Origin: Vespa crabro
Lineage: Eukaryota; Arthropoda; Insecta; Hymenoptera; Vespidae
Direction: 5' to 3'
NCBI RefSeq assembly: GCF_910589235.1
Contig: NC_060960.1
Span: forward strand, 978,501 to 1,042,500
DNA length: 64,000 nucleotides
Shown: positions 12,311 to 22,820 of the stretch, piece by piece
Layout of the letters: each line of letters opens with the position of its first letter
Position numbering within the stretch: position 1 is the first letter of the stretch
The notes under the pieces: generated by a model
Databases searched by the model: none
What the model was told of the DNA's origin: nothing
The model's input: the letters and a program-made list of their open reading frames with translations, nothing else
Translations under genes and position numbers: made by a program

Positions 12311-12926
12311 ATATAAGGAGAGAAGACGAGAACGTTTTATCAAGAGAACAACCGAACGTTAAACTAGCTGCGTTTGCTAAGAGCTTATTCGCCAGGTACC
12401 GCGGAAGTTTATTACGGTTAACAATTTTGTTTAGCCAAGCTGATACAGGAAGAAGATGACGGAAAAGTTACTGCGAGTTGTTTGGCCTAGAACATGAAAA
12501 TGAGGTGACTGCTTCGATTGAATTAACGACTGACGTTAACTCCCTATACCAAAGGGTTTAAAGTCGTCAACACTTACACACGATCTTCGAGGTTGAGAAC
12601 GTTCTAATGACATTTCATATTTGTGAAAGTGAAAAATCAGAACTGTATTAACTAAGTACTCATTGTGTGTTTGCTCTTAAGAAAAATCTATTTAATAAAT
12701 ATCGCTAATTAATAGGTAGATATATACATTTTCGATATCGTCAAAATGGTTATATAAAGAAATATTTTTTAAAATGATATATATCTAAAGGAAAAAAAAG
12801 ATTTTGATTAAGAGATTTACATTTTTGTATCTTTTTCAAACAACGAGGTACCTTTTCAAAAGAGACAATTAAACGAAATGAGTGTTTTCTCTTGATAGTT
12901 TTTTCCTCTTCCTCTCTCTTTCCGTA

Positions 12927-12956
12927 TGTATATATATATACATATATATATATATT

Positions 12957-12987
<31 letters not shown>

Positions 12988-13045
12988 ATATGTGTGTATA
13001 TAAATGCACAAATATATAATACATATATATATTATATATTTGTGT
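12927..13045. repeat. (TA)n-rich compound repeat
   Basis: TA runs with regularly spaced TTTA and TGTG interruptions, partly inverted. Open on both strands as Tyr/Ile-rich translation, which is an artefact. Confidence 0.9.
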
Positions 13046-13130
13046 ATAATATGCAAATATTACATACTAACGTTTGAATCTTCTCTGTAGGTATATCAAG
13101 TACGCACCATCGAAATCGTTCGAACGGATT

Positions 13131-13290
13131 ACGAAAAATAACGAGTCAATACTTTTGACTCGAATATTTTTCTACCTATCCATACACGTACACACAAATA
13201 CATACATATAGATAAATATTATATATATAACGACGAAAAATAACGAGAGTCAATATTTTTGACTTGAATATTTTTTTTCTATCTACGCAT
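13131..13290. repeat. Two copies of a 102-bp unit with hairpin
   Basis: The motif acgaaaaataacgag starts at 13131 and again at 13233, followed in both by a short inverted pair (agtcaa ... ttgact) and then gaatattttt. Flanking DNA aligns imperfectly over the full 102-base period. It is an old tandem duplication just upstream of the coding exon. Confidence 0.7.
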
Positions 13291-13322
13291 GAGCGTACGT
13301 GCGCGCAAACACACGCACGCGT

Positions 13323-13414
13323 AGACATATATACGACGACATACATATATAGACATATATACGACGACATACATATATAGACATATATACGACGACATAC
13401 ATATATAGACATAT
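13323..13414. repeat. 28-bp minisatellite, three full units
   Basis: The motif agacatatatacgacgaca starts at 13323, 13351 and 13379, with a partial fourth unit at 13407. The spacing is exactly 28 bases and the full units are essentially identical. Confidence 0.95.
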
Positions 13415-13560
13415 ATATATAGGACGATTTAAATTATAATATTATTGAATTTAATTGTAGATATTTCAGAGAAATTTTCTAACGTGCACTAATGATGATA
13501 TTTGCAGGTTCGCGAAGACGAGGAAAAAAAGGGGATTGTGAACTAGCAAGGACGACGACA

Positions 13561-13578
13561 ATGAGGAGTAAGAAGTGA
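13561..13578 (+). other. Five-codon upstream ORF in the leader
   Basis: ATG AGG AGT AAG AAG TGA is the only ATG-started frame between 13561 and the main start codon at 14116. It is in the leader only if the exon starts at the earlier acceptor (AG at 13506-13507). If the acceptor at 13961 is used it is intronic. Confidence 0.3.
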
Positions 13579-13663
13579 AGGATCACGAGGGTGAGAAAAG
13601 AGGAGAGTGCAAGCCTACTGCATCGGTGGAGTGTTCGAGTCACAGGAAGTGCTCTGAAGAGAG

Positions 13664-13790
13664 AAAAAAAGAGGGAGAGAGAGAAAGAAAGAGAGGGGGA
13701 GAGACAGAGAGAGAGAGAAAGAGAGACAGTAAGAGAGAGACAAAGAAAGAGAAAGAGACAGAGAGATAGAGAGAGAGAGAGAAAAAGGAG
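13664..13790 (+). repeat. Purine-only GA-rich tract
   Basis: Interrupted GA, GAAA and GACA units, nearly all purine on the plus strand. It lies either in the 5' leader or in the end of the leader intron. Confidence 0.9.
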
Positions 13791-13825
13791 ATTGTTGAAA
13801 GAGTTGACTGACGAAAAGTGGTGGT

Positions 13826-13864
13826 GGGTGTTAGTGGGGTGAGAAGGGGGAGGGTGGATTGGGG
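13826..13864 (+). other. G-quadruplex motif upstream of the start codon
   Basis: Five G-runs of three or more (ggg, gggg, ggggg, ggg, gggg) are separated by loops of 7, 6, 1 and 6 bases, which meets the usual intramolecular quadruplex rule. It lies on the coding strand about 250 bases before the ATG at 14116. It would be in the mRNA leader or in the last part of the leader intron, depending on which acceptor is used. Confidence 0.65.
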
Positions 13865-13961
13865 AGAAACTGGAGGGTAGTCTCGCAAAAGTGAAGGAAA
13901 AGTGAGAGGGCGAAGAGGGACGCGAAGAGTTATTCCATTTTCTTCTATTCCTTCGCTCTAG

Positions 13962-14115
13962 TTGTGCTGGGTGTAAAAAAAAAGAAGAGAGAAAGAAAAA
14001 AGATAGAAAAGAAGAAAGAAAGAAAGAAAGATAACGAAAGAAAATTCGAAAAGGCGAAGAAGTCGTGTCGGGGTCACGGACGACGACGCCGACGCGTTGG
14101 ACCGACTACGTCGAG
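13962..14115 (+). other. 5' untranslated part of the coding exon
   Basis: A strong acceptor (pyrimidine tract from 13930, ctctag, AG at 13960-13961) precedes this stretch, which runs without any ATG to the start codon. The first part is A-rich (gaaagaaagaaag), the last 50 bases are CG-rich. A weaker acceptor at 13506-13507 would extend the exon upstream to 13508. Known: ATG-poor leaders are usual before real start codons. Inferred: the exact 5' boundary. Confidence 0.5.
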
Positions 14116-14212
14116 ATGCCACCAGATGAGATGGCCGTCTCCGTCGTTCTCTCGTTTCTTCTCACCCTTTTCCTCGTCCCTTGTCGTGCGAGGATAACCA
14201 ATCAGGAGATTG
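14116..14212 (+). CDS. First coding exon: signal peptide of a secreted or membrane protein (partial)
   Basis: The frame opens with the first ATG after more than 500 ATG-free bases. Met-1 has G at -3. Met-6 has G at -3 and +4, so it is a second possible start. Residues 1-7 form a short n-region with two acidic residues, 8-21 a hydrophobic core rich in Val, Leu and Phe, then VPCRA with a likely cleavage after Ala-25. Seven mature residues follow (RITNQEI). The exon ends as ATT G with donor GTAAGTAC from 14213, so one base is carried over (phase 1). Without splicing, the frame runs on into AT-rich DNA (ORF end 14373). Known: a phase-1 intron right after the signal peptide is common in Ig, FN3 and EGF module proteins. 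The rest of the protein is not in this window as far as I can see, so I leave it unnamed. Confidence 0.62.
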
Positions 14213-14426
14213 GTAAGTACCATAACGATGAACATTTTACGTTATTACGTTCTTTCATACGTATCTTTTTTTCTTTTATCTTTTTTATATGCGATTTTTT
14301 AAAAATCTTTTTTTATCTCTTTTTCAATCTTGGCGATTATACAGCAATATCTTACACATATTTACCACTATAAATCTCGAATATATCTATCTATATACTT
14401 TTGTTACATGTATGCGTATATACGTG

Positions 14427-14428
<2 letters not shown>

Positions 14429-14489
<61 letters not shown>
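14429..14489. repeat. (TA)n microsatellite
   Basis: About 60 bases of TA dinucleotide. Confidence 0.97.
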
Positions 14490-14494
<5 letters not shown>

Positions 14495-14669
14495 ATCTAT
14501 ATATTCACATAGCATTAGAAGAGATATCTACATACTGAAAGTTCAACGAACGTGCGAATATTATTTTTCACCGGGTATCGTGCATAATATTTTTTAATAT
14601 CTTCGCCAACCGGTAGAGAAATAAGCCGGATGCTACGTGCGTTTCGGCTGGTATTATGGGATTACATTC

Positions 14670-14673
14670 GCAT

Positions 14674-14717
<44 letters not shown>

Positions 14718-14721
14718 ATGC
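14670..14721. repeat. Perfect 52-bp palindrome around (TA)n
   Basis: GCATAGGT at the left end is matched by ACCTATGC at the right end with only TA between, so the whole 52 bases equal their own reverse complement. It is cruciform-prone. Confidence 0.95.
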
Positions 14722-15159
14722 AATGTATATATGAGCACACACACACATACACACACAGATATATATACACTGCAGTCTAGTAACACATTCAATCATTCTC
14801 GAATAATGCACTATTTACTGTTCACACGAGTGTTAATCAATGCATCGAAAGAACGAAAAACAAGTAAATAAATAAAACATAAAGAACAAAGGAATGATAT
14901 TTTTGCGAAGATTATCTTTATGTAATATTCTTATCTCTTAAAACAGTGCGTTGGAGTTCGTTATACAATTGGTTGGTTGGTCGATTTTGTCTATGATAAA
15001 TGTTGATTGTCAAATCGACTAATAACTAGCTTGAAAACATGAACGGTATACACGTAGTTAGAACATCCTAACGAATCTCGATTACCATTCGAAATCGTTC
15101 GAATGAGTCGTAAACAATCGAATAAAAAACATCCCTATCTAGGGTTTTCGTACGAGTAT

Positions 15160-15274
15160 ATTATATACATTTATATACATATCTATATATGTGTATATAA
15201 TATATATATATAAATGTATATAATATGTATGTATATACGTATATGTATATACATATATACACATATACATACAT
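15160..15274. repeat. TA/TG/CA compound repeat
   Basis: Mixed tatata, tgtata and acatac units, partly inverted, with open Tyr/Ile-rich frames on both strands that are artefacts. The following 15275-15650 is complex, CG-containing and without a recognisable gene. Confidence 0.85.
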
Positions 15275-15819
15275 TTGTTTTCGGTCGGTTTTCACTTTGC
15301 GGCGGGCGGACGTTGCTTTGTTTGCGAGATGAAAAAGTTGATACGAAAAAATGTTTCCCTTCCTCCTCAAACCCTCTACTCATCTCCCTGCTTTCCTCCC
15401 TTCTTCCCTCTTTCCGCCAACTTGAATAAAGCGTGTCCGCGTAGAGCGAACGTTACGAACCGATACGAAGCGTATAGCAACTTGATAATACGTACAGTTG
15501 GCGATCCAATCAAGTCGATATTGAACTTTTTCGATTGTACAACTCTTATCGATGAGGGAAACTTGCCGGATTTTCAATAGATCGTGTACTGGACTCTTAA
15601 TGACGGATTTGAGCGCCACGTTTGTTACGAATCATCGACAATTAGATATTTCTGATCGCGATTTTAATTACGTTTGATTATTATATATATCGTAACGTAA
15701 ATCGAATCTTTTTTTCTTCCTATTTCTTATTTTATTGGATGCATAACGATCGGGCAAATATATCGAATTTTTCGATTACGATTCATATACTTTTACGTAT
15801 ATGGAGGATGATGTAGATA

Positions 15820-16680
15820 ATCGAGAAAAGAAAAATCGAATGTAAAAGGCGACGAGTTCGTACGTTCGTTCGCTCGAGTTTCACATTTCGAAGTGGAGAG
15901 AAGCTCAAGCTCAAACCTTTTTCTTTCCTTCATCAAAGTTACACTGGTCTGGGAGTTAAAGCGAGTTAAAGGTAGGTTCGCTCTTGACCCGAGAGAGCGG
16001 TTTGTCCTAACGTCGTAGTCATCGTATAGTCGTACTAGTAGTAGTCGTAGTCTTCGTAGTACTAGTCGTCGTTTACCGTGGCGGACAAATTAGTTTCGCG
16101 TTGCCGAGCTCACGTAGCAATCTCTATGCCATTAGATCTCACGAACGGCGTCGTGCATCTTCCAAAATCTTATCAGCGACGAGCTGTGCATGACCTTTGA
16201 CCAGACGACCCCTTATCTTTTTTTATCTTTCAAAAACAAAAGAAAAAGAATAACTCAGCCAAAAATTTTATAATGTGTCGTTTGTTAGTTAATAATTATT
16301 AGATATTATTCAATCGGGCGATTTCGAAAAAAAATATTTTACGATATTATATGGAATTTAATTAATCGAAAACAAAAAGAACATTCCACAGAATCGTTAT
16401 GAAAGCTACGTGCTTGGAAGTTCGACCCTTGTCAAACAAATCTCCGTTTCTATGAGCGACTATGTCATATTGGATGAGTTCGAGCGTGCTCTTATGTACC
16501 TACGTACGTACGTATGTACGTACAAGTGCAACGCGTAAACAGGTCAAACGCCTCCTATTTCTCCGTCTTTCGGTGTACGTGCAAGAGACGAAATTACGCC
16601 ACCTTTGACGGCAGCCGATGGAGTTTTTGTCCCGTCGACGTTTAAATTCCCGCGTACCCGAGATAAATTTTGGTGAGTCT
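15820..16680. other. CG-containing single-copy stretch
   Basis: Complex sequence including a gtcgtagt-type triplet patch (16017-16070) and a cgtacgtacgta patch (16500-16525). A donor-like TTG/GTGAGT occurs at 16672/16673 behind a weak acceptor (gacggcag), which would give a 60-base exon. I do not consider it convincing. No protein is recognisable. Confidence 0.35.
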
Positions 16681-16705
16681 TTAATAGGAATACGACATAA
16701 ATAGG

Positions 16706-16736
<31 letters not shown>

Positions 16737-16760
16737 GAGAAAGAGAGAGAGAGAGAAAGA
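16706..16760 (+). repeat. (GA)n microsatellite, interrupted
   Basis: GA runs with ggg and aaa interruptions. Confidence 0.95.
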
Positions 16761-16918
16761 TCGTTCTAAGTCGAGGACAACTTTAGCGAATGAAAATTTT
16801 AATAGGAACTTTGGGTATTAAAATTCCCTATCGGCGATAAGCGTTTAACTAGTAAATGAGAAGTTGCATAAACTGGGGGAAAAATGGCTTTAATAGGATC
16901 AAACGAAAGAGCGAACGT

Positions 16919-17036
<118 letters not shown>

Positions 17037-17255
17037 GAGAATATGAGAAAGACGGAAAAGAAAGAAAAAATATAAGGTGTTTCAAAACGATACGATAGAT
17101 AAAAAATGATTATTTTTTTGTTTCTTTTTTTCTCATAAATAATTTCAAGTCGTATTTTTAAAATAGCAATTAGAAGAAATGAATGATGAAAGGTTATGTT
17201 TGCATTGTTAAAAAATGGATTAGGAAAGAACAAAGGAGAAGAGATATCTACTTAC

Positions 17256-17311
17256 GTGGCAGCGTAACAGAGAATCACGAGAACGGGAATTAATCGCGGC
17301 AGTTCTTTAGT
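17256..17311 (-). other. Candidate minus-strand exon with signal-peptide-like core
   Basis: Read on the minus strand, the acceptor ttttccgcag precedes 56 bases that end at the donor CAC/GTAAGTAG (GT at 17255-17254). One frame is open from the first base and gives TKELPRLIPVLVILCYAA, a short basic start followed by a 12-residue hydrophobic core, much like a signal peptide without its Met. The frame meets a TAA three bases into the supposed intron. No in-frame ATG lies upstream before a stop, so an earlier exon would have to supply the start. The acceptor tract is weak. It could be a nested antisense gene or chance. Confidence 0.25.
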
Positions 17312-18321
17312 CTGCGGAAAACGCGCCTGGCGGATCTTAAATTAAGCTAAATTGAATCGGTTGCCGCACGCTTGCGCGTGTACGTGAACGATAAATCCAT
17401 CAACCAGCAGGTAGGATAGCAGAGTTCACTCTTGCGCAAACATACACATACACACGAGAGCATATATACCATATATACCTATATAAAGACATAGAAAGCG
17501 CGTGGTCGAAGAGAATATAGGAACATACGAGGTGATTCGGCTTCGATGAGGCCGTTGAATTCAGAGCTCGACGAATAGGGAAATCCGCGAGCTTTTTGAT
17601 CCCCAGATGCAGTTAGGATTTTGCGAGGGATGACCTTCGTGAATCTAATTCGCGAGTTCTTATCGGTCCCTTCATTTTTTACTTTATTTCACATTCGATT
17701 ATCATCTTATCGATAATTTCGTCGTATATACCTACTATATATCATTTATGAGAATAGTTATCAACCTAACCGAAGCATTTTCTTTTTATATCGAATAGTT
17801 CATCTAACGAGGATAACCAATCAACGAGTAAATATTATAAATAGGTTCTTGATCACTTCTTCGTAGAAATCATTTATTATATTTGTTTTTATCATTATTG
17901 TACCCTTTTTTCTTCTTCTTTAATATAGTTCATATAATGAGGTAAACAATATAATCGATGATATATCTTTAAATACGGAGTCTTTTCAACGCTTTTTTGT
18001 CTCGTATATCAACAAATGGACAATTAAGGATCGTAGCGTTATGTTTTATTTAATATCGAACGTGGAACGGAAGTAATTACGGTTTCTCGAAGCGTAAAAC
18101 CAGAAGGCTCCTAGCGATGTTGGCGATGATGGTGCTGGCGGAGAGTAACGATGATGTTGAAGGAGAATCCCGCGAGGGAAGCTAAGAGGGAAGTCAAAAG
18201 GGAAGCCAACGGTACGGTAAAGAAAAGTAGACCGAGAAAGTGGTTAAACCTCGTGGAGTTTGCCTCGTGGATCAGACCGTTTCGATAATTAAGATTAAAT
18301 TAAAATTAGACTACTTTGCGC

Positions 18322-18372
18322 GGGAAGGGGAGGCGGGAGGAGAACAGAAGGGGGTGAAGGGGGAGGAAAAAG
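18322..18372 (+). other. G-rich tract, near-quadruplex
   Basis: Runs ggg, gggg, ggg, then a 12-base gap, then ggggg and ggggg. The long middle loop exceeds the usual 7-base limit, so quadruplex formation is less certain. The surrounding 18100-18430 is complex, with a short open frame of no recognisable family. Confidence 0.5.
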
Positions 18373-18867
18373 GAGAAGTTGTTTGCGTCGGTGTTTCATT
18401 CAGACCAAAAAGAAAATCTTGCCTTTAGTTTTCTCGCTTTTAGAAAGTCCAAAGAGTTCGTCCTGTCTCTTCCGGATGCTCGGAAATCAATGGTCTTTGT
18501 AAAATGATCTCTTTCTCTATCCTTTAAATTTATTTCAAACGCTTCGTAAATATTATTAACCGAGAAGAGACGAACAATTAAACAATACGTTTTGAAAAAT
18601 ATTTCGCGTATCTTAAGAATTCTTAAACCGAATTAACGTACATATTTGAAAAAGTTCTTTTATTATTAAACGTTGATAAGGAGGCAAATAAGGAGAAAAA
18701 CAGAAAAAGAAAAAGAAAAAGTCTAACTAATAAAAAGTTATATCCTACGACGGGAAACAACTCGCAGCGGTTTCGTTTTAAGAGCATACGTTTGATCACA
18801 TCGATTTCCTTGTACGTTTACCGGAAAGAGAGAACTTTTCGAATTTGATTACGCGAGCTAGATACAC

Positions 18868-18875
18868 TTTTTCTC

Positions 18876-18950
<75 letters not shown>
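18868..18950. repeat. (CT)n microsatellite
   Basis: CT run with a few TTT interruptions at the left end. Confidence 0.97.
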
Positions 18951-19094
18951 ATCTTTTCTTGACATCTTGAAATATGCGTCAAGATGCATTATTCGCTGGT
19001 ACATCGGATTCGTGGGAAAAGTTTCTGATGTTGGAATATCCCGAGGGAGAAGCTCCACGTGAGCGGGAAAAGACGTGCCGTCAAAGTGACTATA

Positions 19095-19121
19095 GGTTGT
19101 GTGTGTGTGTGTGTATGTGTA

Positions 19122-19172
<51 letters not shown>
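19095..19172. repeat. (GT)n followed by (TA)n
   Basis: gtgtgtgt at 19095-19117 passes into a TA run at 19128-19172. Confidence 0.95.
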
Positions 19173-19178
<6 letters not shown>

Positions 19179-19330
19179 CTTTCTCTCCCCCTTATGGAAA
19201 GTGGGTAAAGACGGTTAATTTATATACAGAAATTACAGGTTTTGATACATATTTCATGAATGAGAGTTGGAGACATAGTGCTAATGTTTTTCTCCAATAT
19301 CAAATAAAATTTGTGAAATATTTATAATAT

Positions 19331-19446
<116 letters not shown>

Positions 19447-20030
19447 CCCGGAAGCAATAGGATCTATGGTAGAATTAGTTTACTCGGAATCAAAAGCTTT
19501 TCTTCTCTCGCGCAGTTTTTATATAAATAAAAAAATATGCCGCAGGTAGAAACTTACACGAAGAGACTCTTTAATTATCCAGAAATCCCATGTTATATAA
19601 CGTCGTAAGTTGATAATATATAGTTCGACCTTTAAGTCACGTTATTTTAAATAGATGAATCCGTTTGCATAACTTATTCGTACTATTTTCATTTGGTATT
19701 TGTTTGTTCCTAAGGGAATAGATAGAAAATGCTTTTGATCTCTCTGTGAGTGAGGTTTGAGAATGTAAGTGATGTAAGCGAGAAGATGAAACCATTAGGG
19801 AACGAACTCGTTCGAGAGCCGTGCAACGAGAGAGCTTCGAGATGATGTCACACAACGACGACGTTATTTTCTAATAAGATCGGACTTCATTGTTACAAAG
19901 CTACGTCACTCTTAAGACGTCGCCGATTCATTTCTAGAACCGTTTTCGAGTTTCGTACGGGGTCGGAGATAACTTTCGATGCTTATTGTTAGTAACGACA
20001 CAACAATAACAATAACCGAGGAATACGACG

Positions 20031-20112
20031 AAAGGAGACGATGACGACAACGTAGACGACGTAGATGACCTAGACGACGTAGACGACGTAGAAGACGTAG
20101 AAGACGTAGAAG
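20031..20112 (+). repeat. GACGTAGAC-type triplet minisatellite
   Basis: Repeated gacgtagac, gaagacgta and gatgac units of 9 to 12 bases. On the minus strand it reads as a Ser/Thr-rich run (STSSTSSTSS), an artefact of the triplets. Confidence 0.85.
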
Positions 20113-20614
20113 TCGATTTCAAGAGAACAATGACTCGTTTCGAATTCTCGTTAGCATTAGCATTGACAGAGAACGCAATTCTTTCTGCCGTTTTGATGTC
20201 TATACGAAAAAGAAGAAAGAAAAAAAAACTATAAAATGAGAAAGGAAATAAAACAAAAGAAAAAGAAAAAAAGAGATACTGATTATTCAAAAGTAATTTC
20301 GTTGGTCATTTGGCAAGTTGCTCGAATCCCTTTGGCACCCGAGTTCTTAGTATGTGCGCATTTTATTTAGATTTTTTATTTTTTTATTAGAAAAGCTATC
20401 TGCTTCTCTCTTTATAGATCGTAATTATGTTAATAAGAGCAATTAAAAGTACGATCGAACATACAGAAGGAAGCTTGAATGATATCGTTCCTTTTCGAAT
20501 TGATTACGTTCGAGTAATAATTGGTTTTCGTAACAGGAGATAATATATTTTTCATTTAATTAAACAAATTGCAAACAGATCTATCGTGTTGAATCTTAAT
20601 ACTAAAATATAAAA

Positions 20615-20739
20615 AGAATGGTCGGGGTATTAAAGTTTCTAGGTGAAAATCAATTACTCTTTTTCGAGAATTTCTTAGATTAATTTTCTTTTCAGATTGA
20701 AAAAGTACAGACGTAGAAGAACTTTTGGCTTGCCCTGTA
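20615..20739. mobile_element. Short TIR element, deleted copy (family 1, copy C)
   Basis: The right end, read inward on the minus strand, is TACAGGGCAAGCCAAAAGTT. The left end, from about 20615, is a diverged inverted match (tattaaagtttctaggtg). The interior motif ttttcttttcagattgaaaa aligns with the interior of copies at 32504-32710 and 39491-39751. At about 125 bases it lacks the middle of those copies. TA at the outer ends and TIRs without coding capacity suggest a Tc1/mariner-type MITE. Confidence 0.55.
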
Positions 20740-21020
20740 TAAACATATTTAAACTTTTACGTGGTTAAGTACTACAGATATATGATAAAAACAGGAATTT
20801 TGTTCGCAATTAACGAGGTTGAATTTTTATTTTATAGCGTCCTTTTAGAAAATTTTTTACGAACTTTACGACGATAATTGCGATCTCGTACGTATTATTT
20901 AACATAAAAATTTATTTTCATTCCATCTCGGATATAGGAATATATTTTACGAAAGGAGTCGATAATGAAAGAGAAGTAATACACCATTTTCATCGTTGGA
21001 ACGAACTTTCTTTTTCTCTT

Positions 21021-21021
<1 letters not shown>

Positions 21022-21064
<43 letters not shown>

Positions 21065-21160
21065 TTTCCTTCTTTTTTCTCTTTTTTTCTTTTATTTCTT
21101 TCTTTTTTTTTCTTTTTTCTCTTTTTTTTCTTTTATTTCTTTCTTTTTTTTTTTCTTTTT
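21022..21160. repeat. (CT)n and T/C-rich tract
   Basis: Pure CT at 21023-21062, then ctttttttctttta units repeated with a period near 50 bases. Confidence 0.9.
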
Positions 21161-21833
21161 TCAACTACCATATAAAATTCTTTCGTATTCTCGAGCGGGA
21201 TGAAGTCGACCAAGAAGAGAGAAACGGACTCTCCTCGAGGAAAGCTCTCGAGGTGTAGGAAGAGCAGCAGTCAGTGGCCACTCGCGTAGTTAACAATTTA
21301 TCTGCGTTCGCCGCACTTGAACTTTTATCCTTTGTCTCCGTCTAATCCTTTAATTACGCGTCTCTTCGTCCGTTGTAAAAAATATCGCGTTCATACTAGC
21401 CAAGCAACCCTTTTCTTTACTCTCTTCATTATCACTCTCACTCCCTTCCTCTTTCTCTCTCTTTTTTTATCTATCTATCTATCTTTCTACCTATATATTT
21501 ATCTCTATATCTTCTTCTCTTCCTCTCTATCTCAGGTACTTCGATGCATTCGTACAAGTGATTACAACATCGCAAACAACTTCACGTAATTTTATTCTTC
21601 TACGATATACTACGATATACGTAGATATTTCATCGAATGATTATTTATTACCGCTTACACGAGCATCGAGAGCGTAGATTTGATTTTTATCTGCTTATAT
21701 ATCATGTCGCATCCGTCAAGAGATTGCATTATACTATTGCGTATATATGTGTGTCTATATGCGAAAAAACGATCATGACGATGATTTACGAGAATTTGTG
21801 TATTAATTTACACAAAAAAATGTTTACTAAGTA

Positions 21834-21834
<1 letters not shown>

Positions 21835-21904
<70 letters not shown>

Positions 21905-21926
21905 GATAATAATAATGATAATAAGA
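21835..21926. repeat. (AAT)n microsatellite
   Basis: Long run of aataat triplets with a few gat variants at the right end. Confidence 0.97.
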
Positions 21927-22017
21927 ATAGATAATAGTAGGAATAGTTAAGCTCATTGAAGTTTTAACGAGCTCACAATGAGAGCTCTCCTGTTCGATGA
22001 AAAGCTGTCGTTTTCGT

Positions 22018-22047
22018 TTTCGTCGTCGTCGTCGTCGTCGTCGTCAT
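22018..22047. repeat. (CGT)n triplet repeat
   Basis: Ten cgt triplets in a row, one of the purest CpG-containing repeats here. Confidence 0.95.
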
Positions 22048-22556
22048 TGAAGAGAAAGAGTCACGTCGAACGTTACGAAGAGAAACGTCTATTATCTGTA
22101 CGGAAGTGGATAGACGCGTTCAATACGAGTAATCGACGCTACTCCATTTATTTTGCTAGTAGTCAACGGTTAAGCTCGATTTTTCTTTTTAAATACACGA
22201 TCTTGGAATATTTTAATCTATATATGTATGCTTTTTTGGGAAAAGTAATTTTTCAAAAAGAAAACAAAAGAAAAGAGGAAGAAAAATAAAAACAAGGAGA
22301 AGAAACAAGAATAGGAGAAGAAGAAAAAAGTAACTAAAACTAGTCATAGTCGAACAAAAATCGATCAATCGAATATAAATTTTATTGCAACTTTTTATCA
22401 TGGAACACGTGCTTGATTGTGGAATCAACAAATCGTAACTCACATGACTTTACTTTTTGTATTTCACTGAGAGTCCAGCGTGTAGTTAAGTCGCCTGAAA
22501 ATTGTTCATATGTTCGTTGAGTTCAACTTTTATCTTTTTCTTTCTAATTTATTGTT

Positions 22557-22752
22557 TGTGTTTGTGTGTGTATTCTATATATAAATGTATTTATAGTATA
22601 TATATGATTATATATACACAAACTATCCCACTGTATATATACATATGTATATATGTATTGTCTTTTTTTAGATTTGTAATTATTGTTCGAGATAAGTTTG
22701 TTTCTGTTTTCACTTACAGCGTCTATCCTACTACAATAAGCGTTATTTTCCT

Positions 22753-22785
<33 letters not shown>

Positions 22786-22820
22786 TTTTCTCCTTCTCTT
22801 TCTCTTTCTCTTTCTCTATT
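22557..22820. repeat. TA/TG-rich patch and CT/CTTT repeats
   Basis: gtgtgtgtat and tatata patches (22557-22655) and CT runs with ctttct units (22755-22820). The long frame across this region (22502-23089) is repeat translation in its first two thirds. Its last 60 codons are complex but unrecognised. Confidence 0.8.

Larger units (their letters stand above)
1985..13961 (+). other. Probable leader intron
   Basis: If the exon at 1705-1984 and the coding exon at 14 kb belong to one transcript, this 12-kb stretch is the intron between them. It starts with GTAAGTG and ends with a pyrimidine tract and ctctag at 13956-13961. It has no open frame that is not repeat translation. Contents are AT-rich DNA, microsatellites, short CG-containing single-copy blocks (about 2600-2700, 3805-3945, 7060-7160, 10330-10560, 11160-11480) and a minisatellite. 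An earlier acceptor (tttgcag, AG at 13506-13507) is an alternative intron end. Confidence 0.35.

Noticed and set aside
20690..20700. tttcttttcag acceptor-like site
   Set aside because: The same motif occurs inside the related elements at 32.6 and 39.6 kb, so it belongs to the TIR element and not to an exon.
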